Positions 51,897 to 60,484 of a stretch of DNA of 64,000 nucleotides are shown here, one piece after another. The notes beneath the pieces are model-generated. The model saw nothing but the letters and a program-made list of their open reading frames with translations, was not told the origin of the DNA and searched no databases. Where the stretch lies: the NCBI GenBank assembly GCA_000435075.1, contig FR890577.1, positions 10,071 through 74,070 of the forward strand, written 5' to 3'. The stretch is from Bacteroides sp. CAG:770. GTDB taxonomy: Bacteria; Bacteroidota; Bacteroidia; Bacteroidales; UBA932. Positions within the stretch are counted from its first letter, which is position 1. Each line of letters begins with the position of its first letter. Position numbers and translations under genes: made by a program.

Positions 51897-53594
51897 ATGG
51901 AGTGGTTCATACAACTATTTACAGAACAAAGCTTTATACAAGCCATCATAGTTTTGTCGCTAATCTGTGCGGCCGGTCTGTTCTGCAGCAAACTGAAATT
52001 CAAAGGTGTATCTCTTGGCATCACTTTCGTATTCTTCGCCGGAATCGTGGCCGGACATCTCGGTCTTGGCATTGACCCGAATATGCTCGCATTTGCTCAG
52101 AACTTCGGCCTGATTATTTTCGTGTATGCACTCGGACTGCAGGTCGGACCGTCGTTCTTCCCTTCATTGAAAAAAGGAGGCATCAAATTCAATGTACTGG
52201 CATTTGCAGTCTTGGTCGTCGGAGTAATCCTCACTATTGCAACAAGTTGGATAACAGGACTTTCCCTGCCTACTACCGTCGGTCTGTACACTGGAGCAGC
52301 GACCAACACTCCTATGCTCGGTGCAGCACAACAGACTCTGCTTCAGACAGATCCGTCAGCCGTGGACACATCCAACGAGATGGCTATGGCATGCGCTGTC
52401 GGCTATCCGTTCGGAGTAATCGGTGTCATCCTCTGCGTCATCATTCTCAAGTTCATATTCCAGAGGGGCAACAAGAAAAAGACAGACTCACATAACAACC
52501 AGACGTTCATAACCGAGTTCAAAATCAGCAATCCGGCCATCTACGGAAAGTCTCTGAAAGACATAATGAAAGATGTATCGATACGCCTTGTTGTTTCTCG
52601 CGTATGGAAATTCAACGGCAATGCCAACGAGTCTGACGGCAGACAGGGAACGGTTATCATCCCCAACGGAGACACTATTCTGGAAAAAGGTGAACATGTC
52701 ATGGTCATGTCCAAAGAGAGTGAGGTCGGCGCAGCAGAAAAACTTTTCGGAGAAATCGTAAATAAAGACTGGAACAAGAAAGATATAGACTGGAACAACA
52801 TAGACGGAATGCTTGTATCCCGTCATGTTTTCGTGACAAAGCCTAATGCCAATGGTGCAAAACTCGAGGCCCTGCACCTCAGAAACGCATTCGGAATCAA
52901 TATCACACGCGTAAACCGCGCCGGCATTGACATTCTTCCTTCCAGTCACCTCCGCCTCCAGATTGGAGACAAACTCACCATCGTAGGTAAAGAAAGTGCC
53001 ATCGACAAAGTTGCTGAAGTGCTTGGAAATCAGGAAAAAGAATTACGTAATCCTAATCTGTTCTCCATTTTCGTGGGCATGATGGTCGGACTGATTCTCG
53101 GAAGTATTCCGATTTTCATTCCGGGCATGAGCACACCTATAAAACTCGGTATCGCGGGCGGACCTATCATCGTTGGTATTCTTATGGGAGCCTTCGGACC
53201 ACGTCTGCATTTCACCACCTATACCACACACAGCGCAAACCTGATGCTCCGTCAGCTGGGTCTTACGATTTACCTTGCAGGACTCGGTCTCAGTGCAGGT
53301 CCGGGATTTTTCGAGACTGTATTCCGCCCTGAAGGACTGACCTGGATAGGCGCAAGCCTGGCATTGGCAATTGTCCCTGTACTGCTTGTCGGCTATATCG
53401 GATCCAAATTCTGCAAGACCAGCTATGCGGCCAATGTCGGTCTGCTATGCGGAGCAATGGCGAATCCAATCGCATTAAACTATGCCCTGAGCACTGTCGA
53501 TGACGACGAGCCGTCAGTTTCATACGCCACAGTATATCCGGTAGAGATGTTCCTGCACGTGATAGTGGCCCAGATGCTGATGCTTCTCTGCTAG
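51897..53594 (+). CDS. AspT/YidE/YbjL-family transporter with TrkA-C domains
   Basis: The 565-residue protein has five to six helices at each end and a cytoplasmic middle (about 200-385) with two TrkA-C/RCK-like parts, as in the AspT/YidE/YbjL family. The segments YALGLQVGPSFFPSLKKGG and GLGLSAGPGFFETVF are the inverted repeat units of the family, and the GAATNTPMLGAAQQTL loop is the substrate region. AspT-type members are aspartate/alanine or other anion exchangers. The substrate here is unknown. It has its own strong promoter. Confidence 0.9.
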   Translation: MEWFIQLFTEQSFIQAIIVLSLICAAGLFCSKLKFKGVSLGITFVFFAGIVAGHLGLGIDPNMLAFAQNFGLIIFVYALGLQVGPSFFPSLKKGGIKFNVLAFAVLVVGVILTIATSWITGLSLPTTVGLYTGAATNTPMLGAAQQTLLQTDPSAVDTSNEMAMACAVGYPFGVIGVILCVIILKFIFQRGNKKKTDSHNNQTFITEFKISNPAIYGKSLKDIMKDVSIRLVVSRVWKFNGNANESDGRQGTVIIPNGDTILEKGEHVMVMSKESEVGAAEKLFGEIVNKDWNKKDIDWNNIDGMLVSRHVFVTKPNANGAKLEALHLRNAFGINITRVNRAGIDILPSSHLRLQIGDKLTIVGKESAIDKVAEVLGNQEKELRNPNLFSIFVGMMVGLILGSIPIFIPGMSTPIKLGIAGGPIIVGILMGAFGPRLHFTTYTTHSANLMLRQLGLTIYLAGLGLSAGPGFFETVFRPEGLTWIGASLALAIVPVLLVGYIGSKFCKTSYAANVGLLCGAMANPIALNYALSTVDDDEPSVSYATVYPVEMFLHVIVAQMLMLLC

Positions 53595-53673
53595 ATTATC
53601 CTCCTGTTTTTCATTTTATACTTTGTCAGGACCAACAATCATCACTTGGCCCAGGCGAAACTTTGTAACATTA

Positions 53674-53704
53674 TTGTAATATTTCGTACGGTTTAGTAAC
53701 TTTG
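53674..53704 (+). promoter_or_regulatory. Promoter of the NrtR-like gene
   Basis: TTG (53674-53676), 20 bp and TAACTTTG (53697-53704) match the consensus, 31 bp before the ATG at 53735. Confidence 0.6.
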
Positions 53705-53734
53705 TATTAACATTTATCATACTATAATTCTATA

Positions 53735-54487
53735 ATGAACACATACAGATATGACGGGGGAAGTGAGTTCCCGTATCAGTATAAGTATCAGCACGCGGCA
53801 ATCACAGCGGATTGCGTTGTATTTTCCTTCGACGGAAAAAAGCTAAAAGTTCTGCTTATAAAAAGAGGTAACGAGCCCTATAAAAACAAGTGGGCTTTTC
53901 CTGGAGGTTTCCTGAAAATGGACGAGACTGTAGAGGAATGTGCACGCAGAGAACTTAACGAAGAGACAAGTCTGACCCCAACATTTTTGGAGCAGCTGAA
54001 CGTATTTTCAATGCCGGGGAGGGATCCTCGGGAACGTGTCATTTCCATCGCATACATAGCACTTGCAAAAGAGACTTACGTCAAAGGGGGCGATGATGCT
54101 TCCGAAGCGCGCTGGTTCGAGATGGACAATCTTCCGACTCTCGCTTTCGACCATTCACAAATCATGGATGCTGCACTGAGCCGTCTGAAAAAAACTATCC
54201 ACTTCAAGCCGGTAGGTTTCGATATGATGCCGGACGTCTTCACATGCCCTGACCTCCAGAGACTTTATGAGGCTGTTCTGGGTGTCAAACTGGACAGACG
54301 TAATTTCTTGAAGAAAATGATATCACTCGGTCTTCTCGAACGTATAGAGGACATCCACAGGGAGAAGAACATCATTCTCGAATCGGGAGCCCAGAGAGCA
54401 CGCGCTCCAAGAATTCCAATCAAGTACAAATTCAATCTGAATAAATACAACGAACTGAAGGAGAACGGATTCAGGCTTGAATTCTAG
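53735..54487 (+). CDS. Nudix-domain regulator (NrtR-like) with winged helix
   Basis: The 250-residue protein has a Nudix box at 58-80 (GGFLKMDETVEECARREL then NEETSL), of the GX5EX7REUXEEXGU form but with Ser in place of the last Gly. The C-terminal 80 residues contain a winged-helix segment (RRNFLKKMISLGLLERIED). This is the architecture of NrtR, a regulator of NAD or sugar genes that binds ADP-ribose-like ligands. The Nudix part may therefore sense rather than hydrolyse. No NAD gene adjoins it. Its 3' end overlaps the convergent AraC-type gene by 17 bp. Confidence 0.85.
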   Translation: MNTYRYDGGSEFPYQYKYQHAAITADCVVFSFDGKKLKVLLIKRGNEPYKNKWAFPGGFLKMDETVEECARRELNEETSLTPTFLEQLNVFSMPGRDPRERVISIAYIALAKETYVKGGDDASEARWFEMDNLPTLAFDHSQIMDAALSRLKKTIHFKPVGFDMMPDVFTCPDLQRLYEAVLGVKLDRRNFLKKMISLGLLERIEDIHREKNIILESGAQRARAPRIPIKYKFNLNKYNELKENGFRLEF

Positions 54488-55748
54488 TATCCTTCTGACT
54501 ATCGGAACGATACATTGACGGAGTAATACCGGTAATGCGTTTGAAGATACGGGACATGGCAGACAAGTCAGTAAAGCCGGCCATAACTGCCAAGTCTGTC
54601 ATTGACTTGCCTGTCCCGGCATCTATCAGACGCTTTACTTCTTCTATGCGGAGGTTGTTTATCCAGGCATTGAAATTCATCTCATAGATATCATTCAGGA
54701 ACCCTGAAAGGGAACGGGGATTGATGCCTATCTCGTCTGCCACTTTCGCCAATGTCAGACCCTCCGCCAGATAAGGTTTCTCGGGACGTACCGCCCATGC
54801 GTGAATCAAGGCCTCGATACTGCGTCTGTCAATGCTGATCTGCAAATCTTTTCCGTCATTTCCTTCATCAGCACTGACATTGACAATATCCTGATTCTCA
54901 GCCCTTTCCGTGTCGGTAATTTCAGGGGTCAATTGACAGGCGGATTTCTCAACCATCTCTTCAGAAGGAGTATCATCAAATTCATTGAGATCTTCTTCGA
55001 AAGCCGGAGACATCTCGACATAGGTCGTTTTCTTGTTCAGGATAATGATGGTGAGGACAAATACTGTCAATGTAGCAAGAGAAATCAGGATGACATCCAC
55101 TGTCCTGTTGGACGCGAAGTTGCCCAATACCTGAAAGAACACGTAGGCAATGAATCCATATATTGTATAGGGTAATCTGCTTTCCCCGATTGCCTGAGAG
55201 CCGGAGAAATAGTTCCCGACACCCTTCTTGTAGCTGACACTGGTTTTCACTAGCCAGAACATGCAGAAAATCATCTCTGTCGCAATCACATAGACAAGTA
55301 TTCTGGAAAGCGTATGTGCTACAGTTGTTTCCAGAAAGGCTGTATAACTGACGATGCTGAAATTATTGCCGGAATATGCGATATATCCCACTAAATATAG
55401 CACTGACAATATGAGTACCGGCAAAGGCATGAACTGTTTTTTGCGCTTCGTCACCTCCTGTGAAAACATGAGCTCTATCAGAGCGAACGTCATCAGGTAT
55501 AACTGGAAATAGAAAGCCGCAGGAATAATAAACCTTTTAAGGACAAAACAACTCTCGCCCATCGAAATGAATACTGCGGACATAAAATAAGTAATCGAGT
55601 CGATCAGTATGCTGTATGCCAGATATCTGCGGACTTTGACGAAAGACCTCTCTTTTTCCTGCTTGATATGTATCACGAACAAGAATATGGAAATCACGAC
55701 ACATATCGTACTGCACACTAAATGTATAGAAAAATACAACAAACTCAT
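54471..55748 (-). CDS. Membrane-bound AraC-type regulator
   Basis: From the ATG at 55748 the 425-residue protein has about seven membrane segments in the first 250 residues, an acidic linker (about 255-310) and an AraC-family DNA-binding domain at the end (about 325-425): ADEIGINPRSLSGFLND and the second helix-turn-helix FTDLSAMSRIFKRITGITP. A TTG at 55766 adds six residues and is less likely. The layout suggests signal sensing in the membrane with DNA binding in the cytoplasm. The targets are unknown. The gene overlaps the Nudix gene tail-to-tail. Confidence 0.85.
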   Translation of the reverse strand: MSLLYFSIHLVCSTICVVISIFLFVIHIKQEKERSFVKVRRYLAYSILIDSITYFMSAVFISMGESCFVLKRFIIPAAFYFQLYLMTFALIELMFSQEVTKRKKQFMPLPVLILSVLYLVGYIAYSGNNFSIVSYTAFLETTVAHTLSRILVYVIATEMIFCMFWLVKTSVSYKKGVGNYFSGSQAIGESRLPYTIYGFIAYVFFQVLGNFASNRTVDVILISLATLTVFVLTIIILNKKTTYVEMSPAFEEDLNEFDDTPSEEMVEKSACQLTPEITDTERAENQDIVNVSADEGNDGKDLQISIDRRSIEALIHAWAVRPEKPYLAEGLTLAKVADEIGINPRSLSGFLNDIYEMNFNAWINNLRIEEVKRLIDAGTGKSMTDLAVMAGFTDLSAMSRIFKRITGITPSMYRSDSQKDTRIQA

Positions 55749-56077
55749 TTTGTTTTTCTTTAACAACTACCGCTATGCGGAACCAACGCACACGTAATAA
55801 ATACACTTTATGTCATAAAGACACAATTGCACTAAACGACGACAGTCTAGAGTTAACCTCACAAAAATACGATTTTTTATAAATAAAACGAAAAAAGTCA
55901 GAATCTCAAACAAAAACGACAGTGGAACCAAACCATCAAGCATTATTCGTTTTGGCTTGCAGATTCGCCATTTGGTAGTAATTTTATACTCATCCGCTGT
56001 GATATTTTGCCATTTGATTATAAAACGCTATATTTCGAACACTTGAATAGAAAACACATTATTAAAAAACTATTACA
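55749..56077. other. Divergent intergenic region with two promoters
   Basis: This AT-rich stretch holds a TATTTTTG -7 element (55862-55869, minus strand) for the AraC-type gene, and TTG (56007-56009), 19 bp and TATATTTC (56029-56036, plus strand) for the outer-membrane protein gene. No other feature is visible. Confidence 0.5.
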
Positions 56078-56734
56078 ATGAAAAAGTTCATTTTTGCAGC
56101 TGCTGCGGCAGCTCTCATGTTCTTCAGCATTGACGCATCTGCACAGCTGAGCGTCGGTGCAGGTTTCGCGAAATCTGACCTTAAGGAAAAGGTAGATATC
56201 AAATCCATTACCCAGAAAGAGACTGCCAACGCAAATGGCGTATATGTAGGCGCTGACTATACCTTCAAGTTCAAGTATGGTCTCGGCTTCACACCAGGCA
56301 TCGAGTGGGTTTTCGTAGGCGACAAGGACGTCAAGGAACTCGGATTTGGAAACATCAAAGGCGAAGCAAAATTCAAAGAGCACTACATCAATGTTCCTCT
56401 CCAGCTGAACTGGGGCATCGATGTAAAGGTTGTAAGAATCTTCGTGTTCGCAGGTCCGACAATGTCCTTCAACATTTCCTCAAATACCAAGACTAAGGGC
56501 AGTGCACTGGGCACAGACACTGGCACTTCCAAGGTAAACACGAAGGATTTCTTCGAGAATCTCGGCGGAAAGTACAGTAGCTTCGACCTCATGATGGGCG
56601 CTGGTGCAGGTGTCGACATCGCGAACATAATCAGAGTCAAATTCGGCTATGACTGGGGTATGGTGAACAGAGGTGACAGCGACATCCAACTTCACAGACA
56701 GCAGCTCAAACTCGGTATCGCTTTCCTGTTCTAG
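56078..56734 (+). CDS. Outer-membrane beta-barrel protein (OmpW/porin-like)
   Basis: The 218-residue protein has a signal peptide (about 1-22, ending IDASA) and about eight amphipathic strands, with KYGLGFTPGIEWVFVG, HYINVPLQLNWGI and a final LGIAFLF strand ending in Phe, as barrel proteins do. It is a small eight-stranded outer-membrane protein of the outer_membrane_beta_brl type found throughout Bacteroidota. It could be a porin or adhesin, and no ligand is known. Confidence 0.82.
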   Translation: MKKFIFAAAAAALMFFSIDASAQLSVGAGFAKSDLKEKVDIKSITQKETANANGVYVGADYTFKFKYGLGFTPGIEWVFVGDKDVKELGFGNIKGEAKFKEHYINVPLQLNWGIDVKVVRIFVFAGPTMSFNISSNTKTKGSALGTDTGTSKVNTKDFFENLGGKYSSFDLMMGAGAGVDIANIIRVKFGYDWGMVNRGDSDIQLHRQQLKLGIAFLF

Positions 56735-56750
56735 AATGCGACATATATGA

Positions 56751-56795
56751 TGACAAAAACGGCAGCCCGATTATTCCGGACTGCCGTTTTTGTCA
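56751..56795. terminator. Bidirectional terminator
   Basis: A perfect 15-bp stem (56751-56765 with 56781-56795, core ACGGCAG/CTGCCGT) encloses a 15-base loop. The A-run and T-run at the two ends let it work for the outer-membrane protein gene on the plus strand and the ArnT-like gene on the minus strand. Confidence 0.9.
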
Positions 56796-56808
56796 TATTT
56801 GAGAACTA

Positions 56809-58512
56809 TTACTTCACGGGGTGTTTTCCCGGCATTGATGTGACAACGCAGTAAGGTCCGGAGTAAGTCACTGTGCCTGACGAATAGACAAAGTCCCGCA
56901 AGGCATCATTTCCATCAAGGCGCTCTGTGGTGGTAACCAAGGTGAATGTTTTTCCTCCCAGAGCAGTCGAGTCTGAGGCGTCACGAAGAAATGCATCAGC
57001 ATCCTTTTTATAATCAACGATTTGACGACCGAGATAGACATCCATATTCTCCGGTCTGTGGACAAAAAGCGTCACCACTTCAGTGCCTTCAGGTACATCC
57101 TGGCATACTTCTCTGTAACCCATATAAGGATTAGCCTTTACAAGGACGCCTGAAGCAGCGTAAATCATAAGAAGAAGCGAAGCTCCCATCATGAACACCG
57201 GAAGATTCCACTGGCGTCTTCTGAAAAGGAACCAGAGGGCAAGCAGATTGCCGATGAACAGAAGGGCCGCAGCAATCTTGGTTGCACCGGAGAAGGCGAA
57301 ATTATATTCATACAGTTCCGGAACAAGCGCATTGACATTGACAATACCGGCGAGCACCAGCATTGACACTAACGCTGCGAGCGACATTATCGCGGCAGGG
57401 ATTGCAATAGCCCATACGAGCCAGCGGCGAGTTCCTTTTCTGCTGCTGACAAGCGGGAAAAGGTACACCACGAATGGGAACATAGGCGCCAGATAGACAG
57501 GTAGTTTGGAGCTGAATGAGGACAGCATCACGAATGTCGAACCGATGATGCAGAGGAAGAAAATTTCCAGGTCAGAGCGTACTGACTCTGCAGAAATTTC
57601 TGACTTATTCTTTCCGGAAGGCCAGACGGATTCCACGAGACTGCCTACCAGAATAAAAGTATAAGGGGCTATGCACCAGAGGATTGCGACTGCGTAGAAC
57701 CAGAACGGACGGCTATGGGTAAAGGCTTTTACGGCGCGTCCCATGGTCTGCTTGAAAAGGAGATTGTCGAGATATTCCATTCCCCCGTCGAAGAAAACGC
57801 ATGTAAACCAAATCGCACAGAGCGCAGCGATTACACCCCATGTCTTAAGTCCTAGATATTTTCCGATGTCACGCCATTTGCACTTCACGATAAGGAAAAC
57901 CGCTATGGAGACCGGAGGCACAAGCAGGCCGACAGGCCCCTTGGTAAAGAGCGCCATGAATATCCATACAGGAAGAAGCCAACTGCATTTCTTATAGACT
58001 ACTGCGTCTCCCCCATCAGGTTCTCCGTCCATCCGAAGTTCGTACATGCGCCAGAATGTGAACAAAGCCAGCGCGATGAACATGCACATAAGCATATCCA
58101 TGCGGATCACGACGGCAGTACCGAGAAACATGACGCAGGTAAGAAGCATCATCGCCATAGCCATCCTGTCGGAAACTGAAGCATTCGACATCACCCATCT
58201 GTCCATCAGCCAGACAATTACGAATGCCGGAAGAATCGAGAACAAGGTCAATGCAAATACGCTGTGACCTCCTGTCAATGTCTTGCAGAGCATTACTATC
58301 CAGAGATAGAGAGGCGGTTTGTCGGCATAGGCCGCACCATGATTGAAGAAGGCGAAGAAGTTGCCTCCCTCAAGGGCCTCGTCAGCAATGCTGAGGTATC
58401 TCAGTTCATTGGACGGGGTAAAGTCTCTCATCAGCATCTCTGGAATGAGGCAGATGATCGTGAACAGAAAGACGGCAAGCAGCGGGTGCTTGGTGAGAAA
58501 ATTATTTTTCAT
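56809..58512 (-). CDS. ArnT-like glycosyltransferase (family GT83/GT39)
   Basis: The 567-residue protein has about 12 membrane helices and the family's N-terminal acidic loop motif (TPSNELRYLSIADEAL, then YADKPPLYLW), matching ArnT and protein-O-mannosyl transferases, which use lipid-phosphate sugars. The C-terminal 140 residues are periplasmic. It probably transfers a sugar to lipid A or a related lipid. It is the last gene of a three-gene operon, overlapping the LpxB-N-like gene by 11 bp. Confidence 0.88.
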   Translation of the reverse strand: MKNNFLTKHPLLAVFLFTIICLIPEMLMRDFTPSNELRYLSIADEALEGGNFFAFFNHGAAYADKPPLYLWIVMLCKTLTGGHSVFALTLFSILPAFVIVWLMDRWVMSNASVSDRMAMAMMLLTCVMFLGTAVVIRMDMLMCMFIALALFTFWRMYELRMDGEPDGGDAVVYKKCSWLLPVWIFMALFTKGPVGLLVPPVSIAVFLIVKCKWRDIGKYLGLKTWGVIAALCAIWFTCVFFDGGMEYLDNLLFKQTMGRAVKAFTHSRPFWFYAVAILWCIAPYTFILVGSLVESVWPSGKNKSEISAESVRSDLEIFFLCIIGSTFVMLSSFSSKLPVYLAPMFPFVVYLFPLVSSRKGTRRWLVWAIAIPAAIMSLAALVSMLVLAGIVNVNALVPELYEYNFAFSGATKIAAALLFIGNLLALWFLFRRRQWNLPVFMMGASLLLMIYAASGVLVKANPYMGYREVCQDVPEGTEVVTLFVHRPENMDVYLGRQIVDYKKDADAFLRDASDSTALGGKTFTLVTTTERLDGNDALRDFVYSSGTVTYSGPYCVVTSMPGKHPVK

Positions 58513-59155
58513 CGGATTTCTTTTCTTTGAATCCTATTACAAGGTTCCTGATATAGGCAACGAAACCGAATGACTGTCCCAGGATGAGGACAGGGTCGAG
58601 ACGGAAGATTCCGTATGCGATTATGACACTGGAGCCGAAAAGGCTGATGGCCCAGAAGCCGACAGGCAGGGTGGACTGATGCTTATACCTGGAGTAAAAG
58701 TATTGATATACAAATCGTAAGGTAAATATAACCTGTCCGGCTGAGCCGAAGACAACCAGCCAGAACGGGATATTGTCGTTCCTGAAGAAGTTCTGGAAAT
58801 AGACTGACGCATTCTGGAGCATCAGGACGACTGCCACTACCGGCGTAGCCAGAAGGACTGTCTGCAGGACAAGTCCCAAACGTTTCCATACACCTTTGGC
58901 ATTGAGGTTCCACAGGTATATATAGTAGGAGATGAGCTGCCCGAGTACTATCGAGAAGTCATCCCTAAGGATTCCATAGACGAAGAAAAGGTAAGAACCG
59001 ATTACGCTTAGCACCCAATAGGCGGACGGGGAAACGACCTTCTTGGCCTTTTCCGACTTCCACCACTGGAAAAGTGTTCTCAGGGAAAAGAAAATCTGGG
59101 CCGTGAAGCCGATGGCCATGATCATGGCCTTTGATATTTCGTGAACTGCCAGCAT
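58502..59155 (-). CDS. Two-module protein with LpxB N-terminal-like domains
   Basis: The 217-residue membrane protein repeats one module twice (about 8-90 and 120-205): IGFTAQIFFSLRTLFQWW/FGSAGQVIFTLRFVYQYF, then SPSAYWVLSVIGS/LPVGFWAISLFGS and ILRDDFSIVLGQ/IFRLDPVLILGQ. This is the lipid-A-disaccharide-synthase N-terminal-like domain, which occurs alone in many Bacteroidota. Four to six short helices suggest a role in moving or presenting lipid-linked sugars between the GT2 enzyme and ArnT-like transferase encoded on either side. Confidence 0.82.
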   Translation of the reverse strand: MLAVHEISKAMIMAIGFTAQIFFSLRTLFQWWKSEKAKKVVSPSAYWVLSVIGSYLFFVYGILRDDFSIVLGQLISYYIYLWNLNAKGVWKRLGLVLQTVLLATPVVAVVLMLQNASVYFQNFFRNDNIPFWLVVFGSAGQVIFTLRFVYQYFYSRYKHQSTLPVGFWAISLFGSSVIIAYGIFRLDPVLILGQSFGFVAYIRNLVIGFKEKKSDEK

Positions 59156-59158
59156 CCC

Positions 59159-59893
59159 TTATTGAACGTTGTTCTCCCCTACCTTGTAATTGATATAGCG
59201 CGGACGCATCCACCTGTATGCGAAACAGTCGGCAAATGGTCCGACCAGACGGTTCCAGAGGTGATATTTGGACTTTCCTGCGACCCTCGGGAAGTGTCTT
59301 ACAGGAACCTGTCCGTATGTGCAGCCGTCCTGGAGGAGAACGAGTGCGGGAAGGAACCTGTGCATACCCTTGAACATGGGGATACGCTTGGCAACGTCTG
59401 AGCGGAGAATCTTCAGAGGACAGCCGGTATCTGTAGCTCCGTCATGAGTCATCATTTTACGGAATCCATTGGCAATCTTGGACTGAATTCTCTTGAAAAA
59501 AGTATCTTTACGATTCGCCCTGATACCTATCATCATGCTCTTGCCCTCCATTCCGTCCAGCAGAAGATTGAAATCTTCCGGAGTAGTCTGAAGGTCCGCA
59601 TCCATATATCCGACAAACTCAGAACAGGTATAGTCGAAACCGGCCTTGATTGCAGCGCTCAGGCCCGCATTCTTGACGAAACTGATATAATAGAAGTCTT
59701 TATTTCTTGCACATACTTCCTGGATACGGGCAAGGCTGCTGTCAGCCGAACCATCATTGACAAAGAGAACGCAGGAACTGCATTTGCTCTTTGGCAAGAA
59801 TTCAGAAAGTGCCTTTTCCAGCGCATATATATTATCCTCTTCGTTATAGACGGGGACCACAATCGTGAATCGGTATTCTCCGGTCTTGTTCAT
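59159..59893 (-). CDS. Family 2 glycosyltransferase (ArnC/DPM1-like)
   Basis: From the ATG at 59893 (59905 also possible) the 244-residue product has the GT2 start IVVPVYNEEDNIY, FVNDGSADSS and the metal site YMDADLQTTPEDF. It lacks the C-terminal membrane helices of ArnC, so it is of the short dolichol-phosphate-mannose-synthase kind. It probably makes the lipid-phosphate sugar used by the ArnT-like enzyme. The reading frame can be extended far upstream into the antisense of the HsdR_N gene, which is not real coding sequence. Confidence 0.85.
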   Translation of the reverse strand: MNKTGEYRFTIVVPVYNEEDNIYALEKALSEFLPKSKCSSCVLFVNDGSADSSLARIQEVCARNKDFYYISFVKNAGLSAAIKAGFDYTCSEFVGYMDADLQTTPEDFNLLLDGMEGKSMMIGIRANRKDTFFKRIQSKIANGFRKMMTHDGATDTGCPLKILRSDVAKRIPMFKGMHRFLPALVLLQDGCTYGQVPVRHFPRVAGKSKYHLWNRLVGPFADCFAYRWMRPRYINYKVGENNVQ

Positions 59894-59921
59894 ATTCGGT
59901 ATCATTTTTATGTTTAACCCA

Positions 59922-59929
59922 CAAATGTA
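59922..59929 (-). promoter_or_regulatory. -7 element of the lipid glycosylation operon
   Basis: On the minus strand this reads TACATTTG, a perfect TAnnTTTG, 17-29 bp before the two candidate start codons. The upstream TTG is 16 bp away, a short spacer. Confidence 0.45.
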
Positions 59930-60016
59930 AGAAAATTCGAAAAAACAAAAAAATGCCGCATATACGGGGTTATTGTTTGAATGTTCCGTATATTTGTATG
60001 ATTTGGAGGATTTATT

Positions 60017-60466
60017 ATGAATGGGGATATTCAGGTCTGGGATCCGCTCAGAAAAAAGAATGTGACATTGACACCGGAAGAAAGGGTGCGTCAATGGTTC
60101 ATCACTGTGCTGAGGGACGTAATGAAGGTTCCCATGCACATGATGATGAGCGAAGTGGGCATGAAATACGGCGAAGGTACGGTAAAAAAGGAGTTCCGTG
60201 CCGACATTGTGGTCTTCGACCGCAGGCCGGGTCCGATGATGATTGTAGAGTGCAAGCGTCCGGATGTGGAGATCACCAAAGGGGTGATGGAGCAGGCGCT
60301 TCGTTATGACATGGTCATGGATGTGAGCTTTCTGGCATTGACCAACGGGCACAAGACCGTTATCTGCAAGAAAGAACATGGTCATGTAACATTCCTCGAC
60401 AAGCCTCCTGTGTATATGGAAATGCTGGAGTGCGGTACTGAGGTATCCCCCGGCAAGAATGATTGA
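60017..60466 (+). CDS. Type I restriction HsdR N-terminal-domain protein
   Basis: The 149-residue protein is one PD-(D/E)XK-fold domain of the HSDR_N_2 kind, with RADIVVFD and PMMIVECKRPD (the D...ExK core, Lys in ECK) and a Gln-rich final helix (EQALRYD). It has no helicase or other parts of HsdR and is not next to hsdM or hsdS. Proteins of this type are very common in Bacteroidota next to the CCA-adding enzyme gene, here 18 bp downstream. Their role is unknown. A TATATTTG element lies at 59989-59996. Confidence 0.88.
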   Translation: MNGDIQVWDPLRKKNVTLTPEERVRQWFITVLRDVMKVPMHMMMSEVGMKYGEGTVKKEFRADIVVFDRRPGPMMIVECKRPDVEITKGVMEQALRYDMVMDVSFLALTNGHKTVICKKEHGHVTFLDKPPVYMEMLECGTEVSPGKND

Positions 60467-60484
60467 ATAATTGAAATTAAAAAT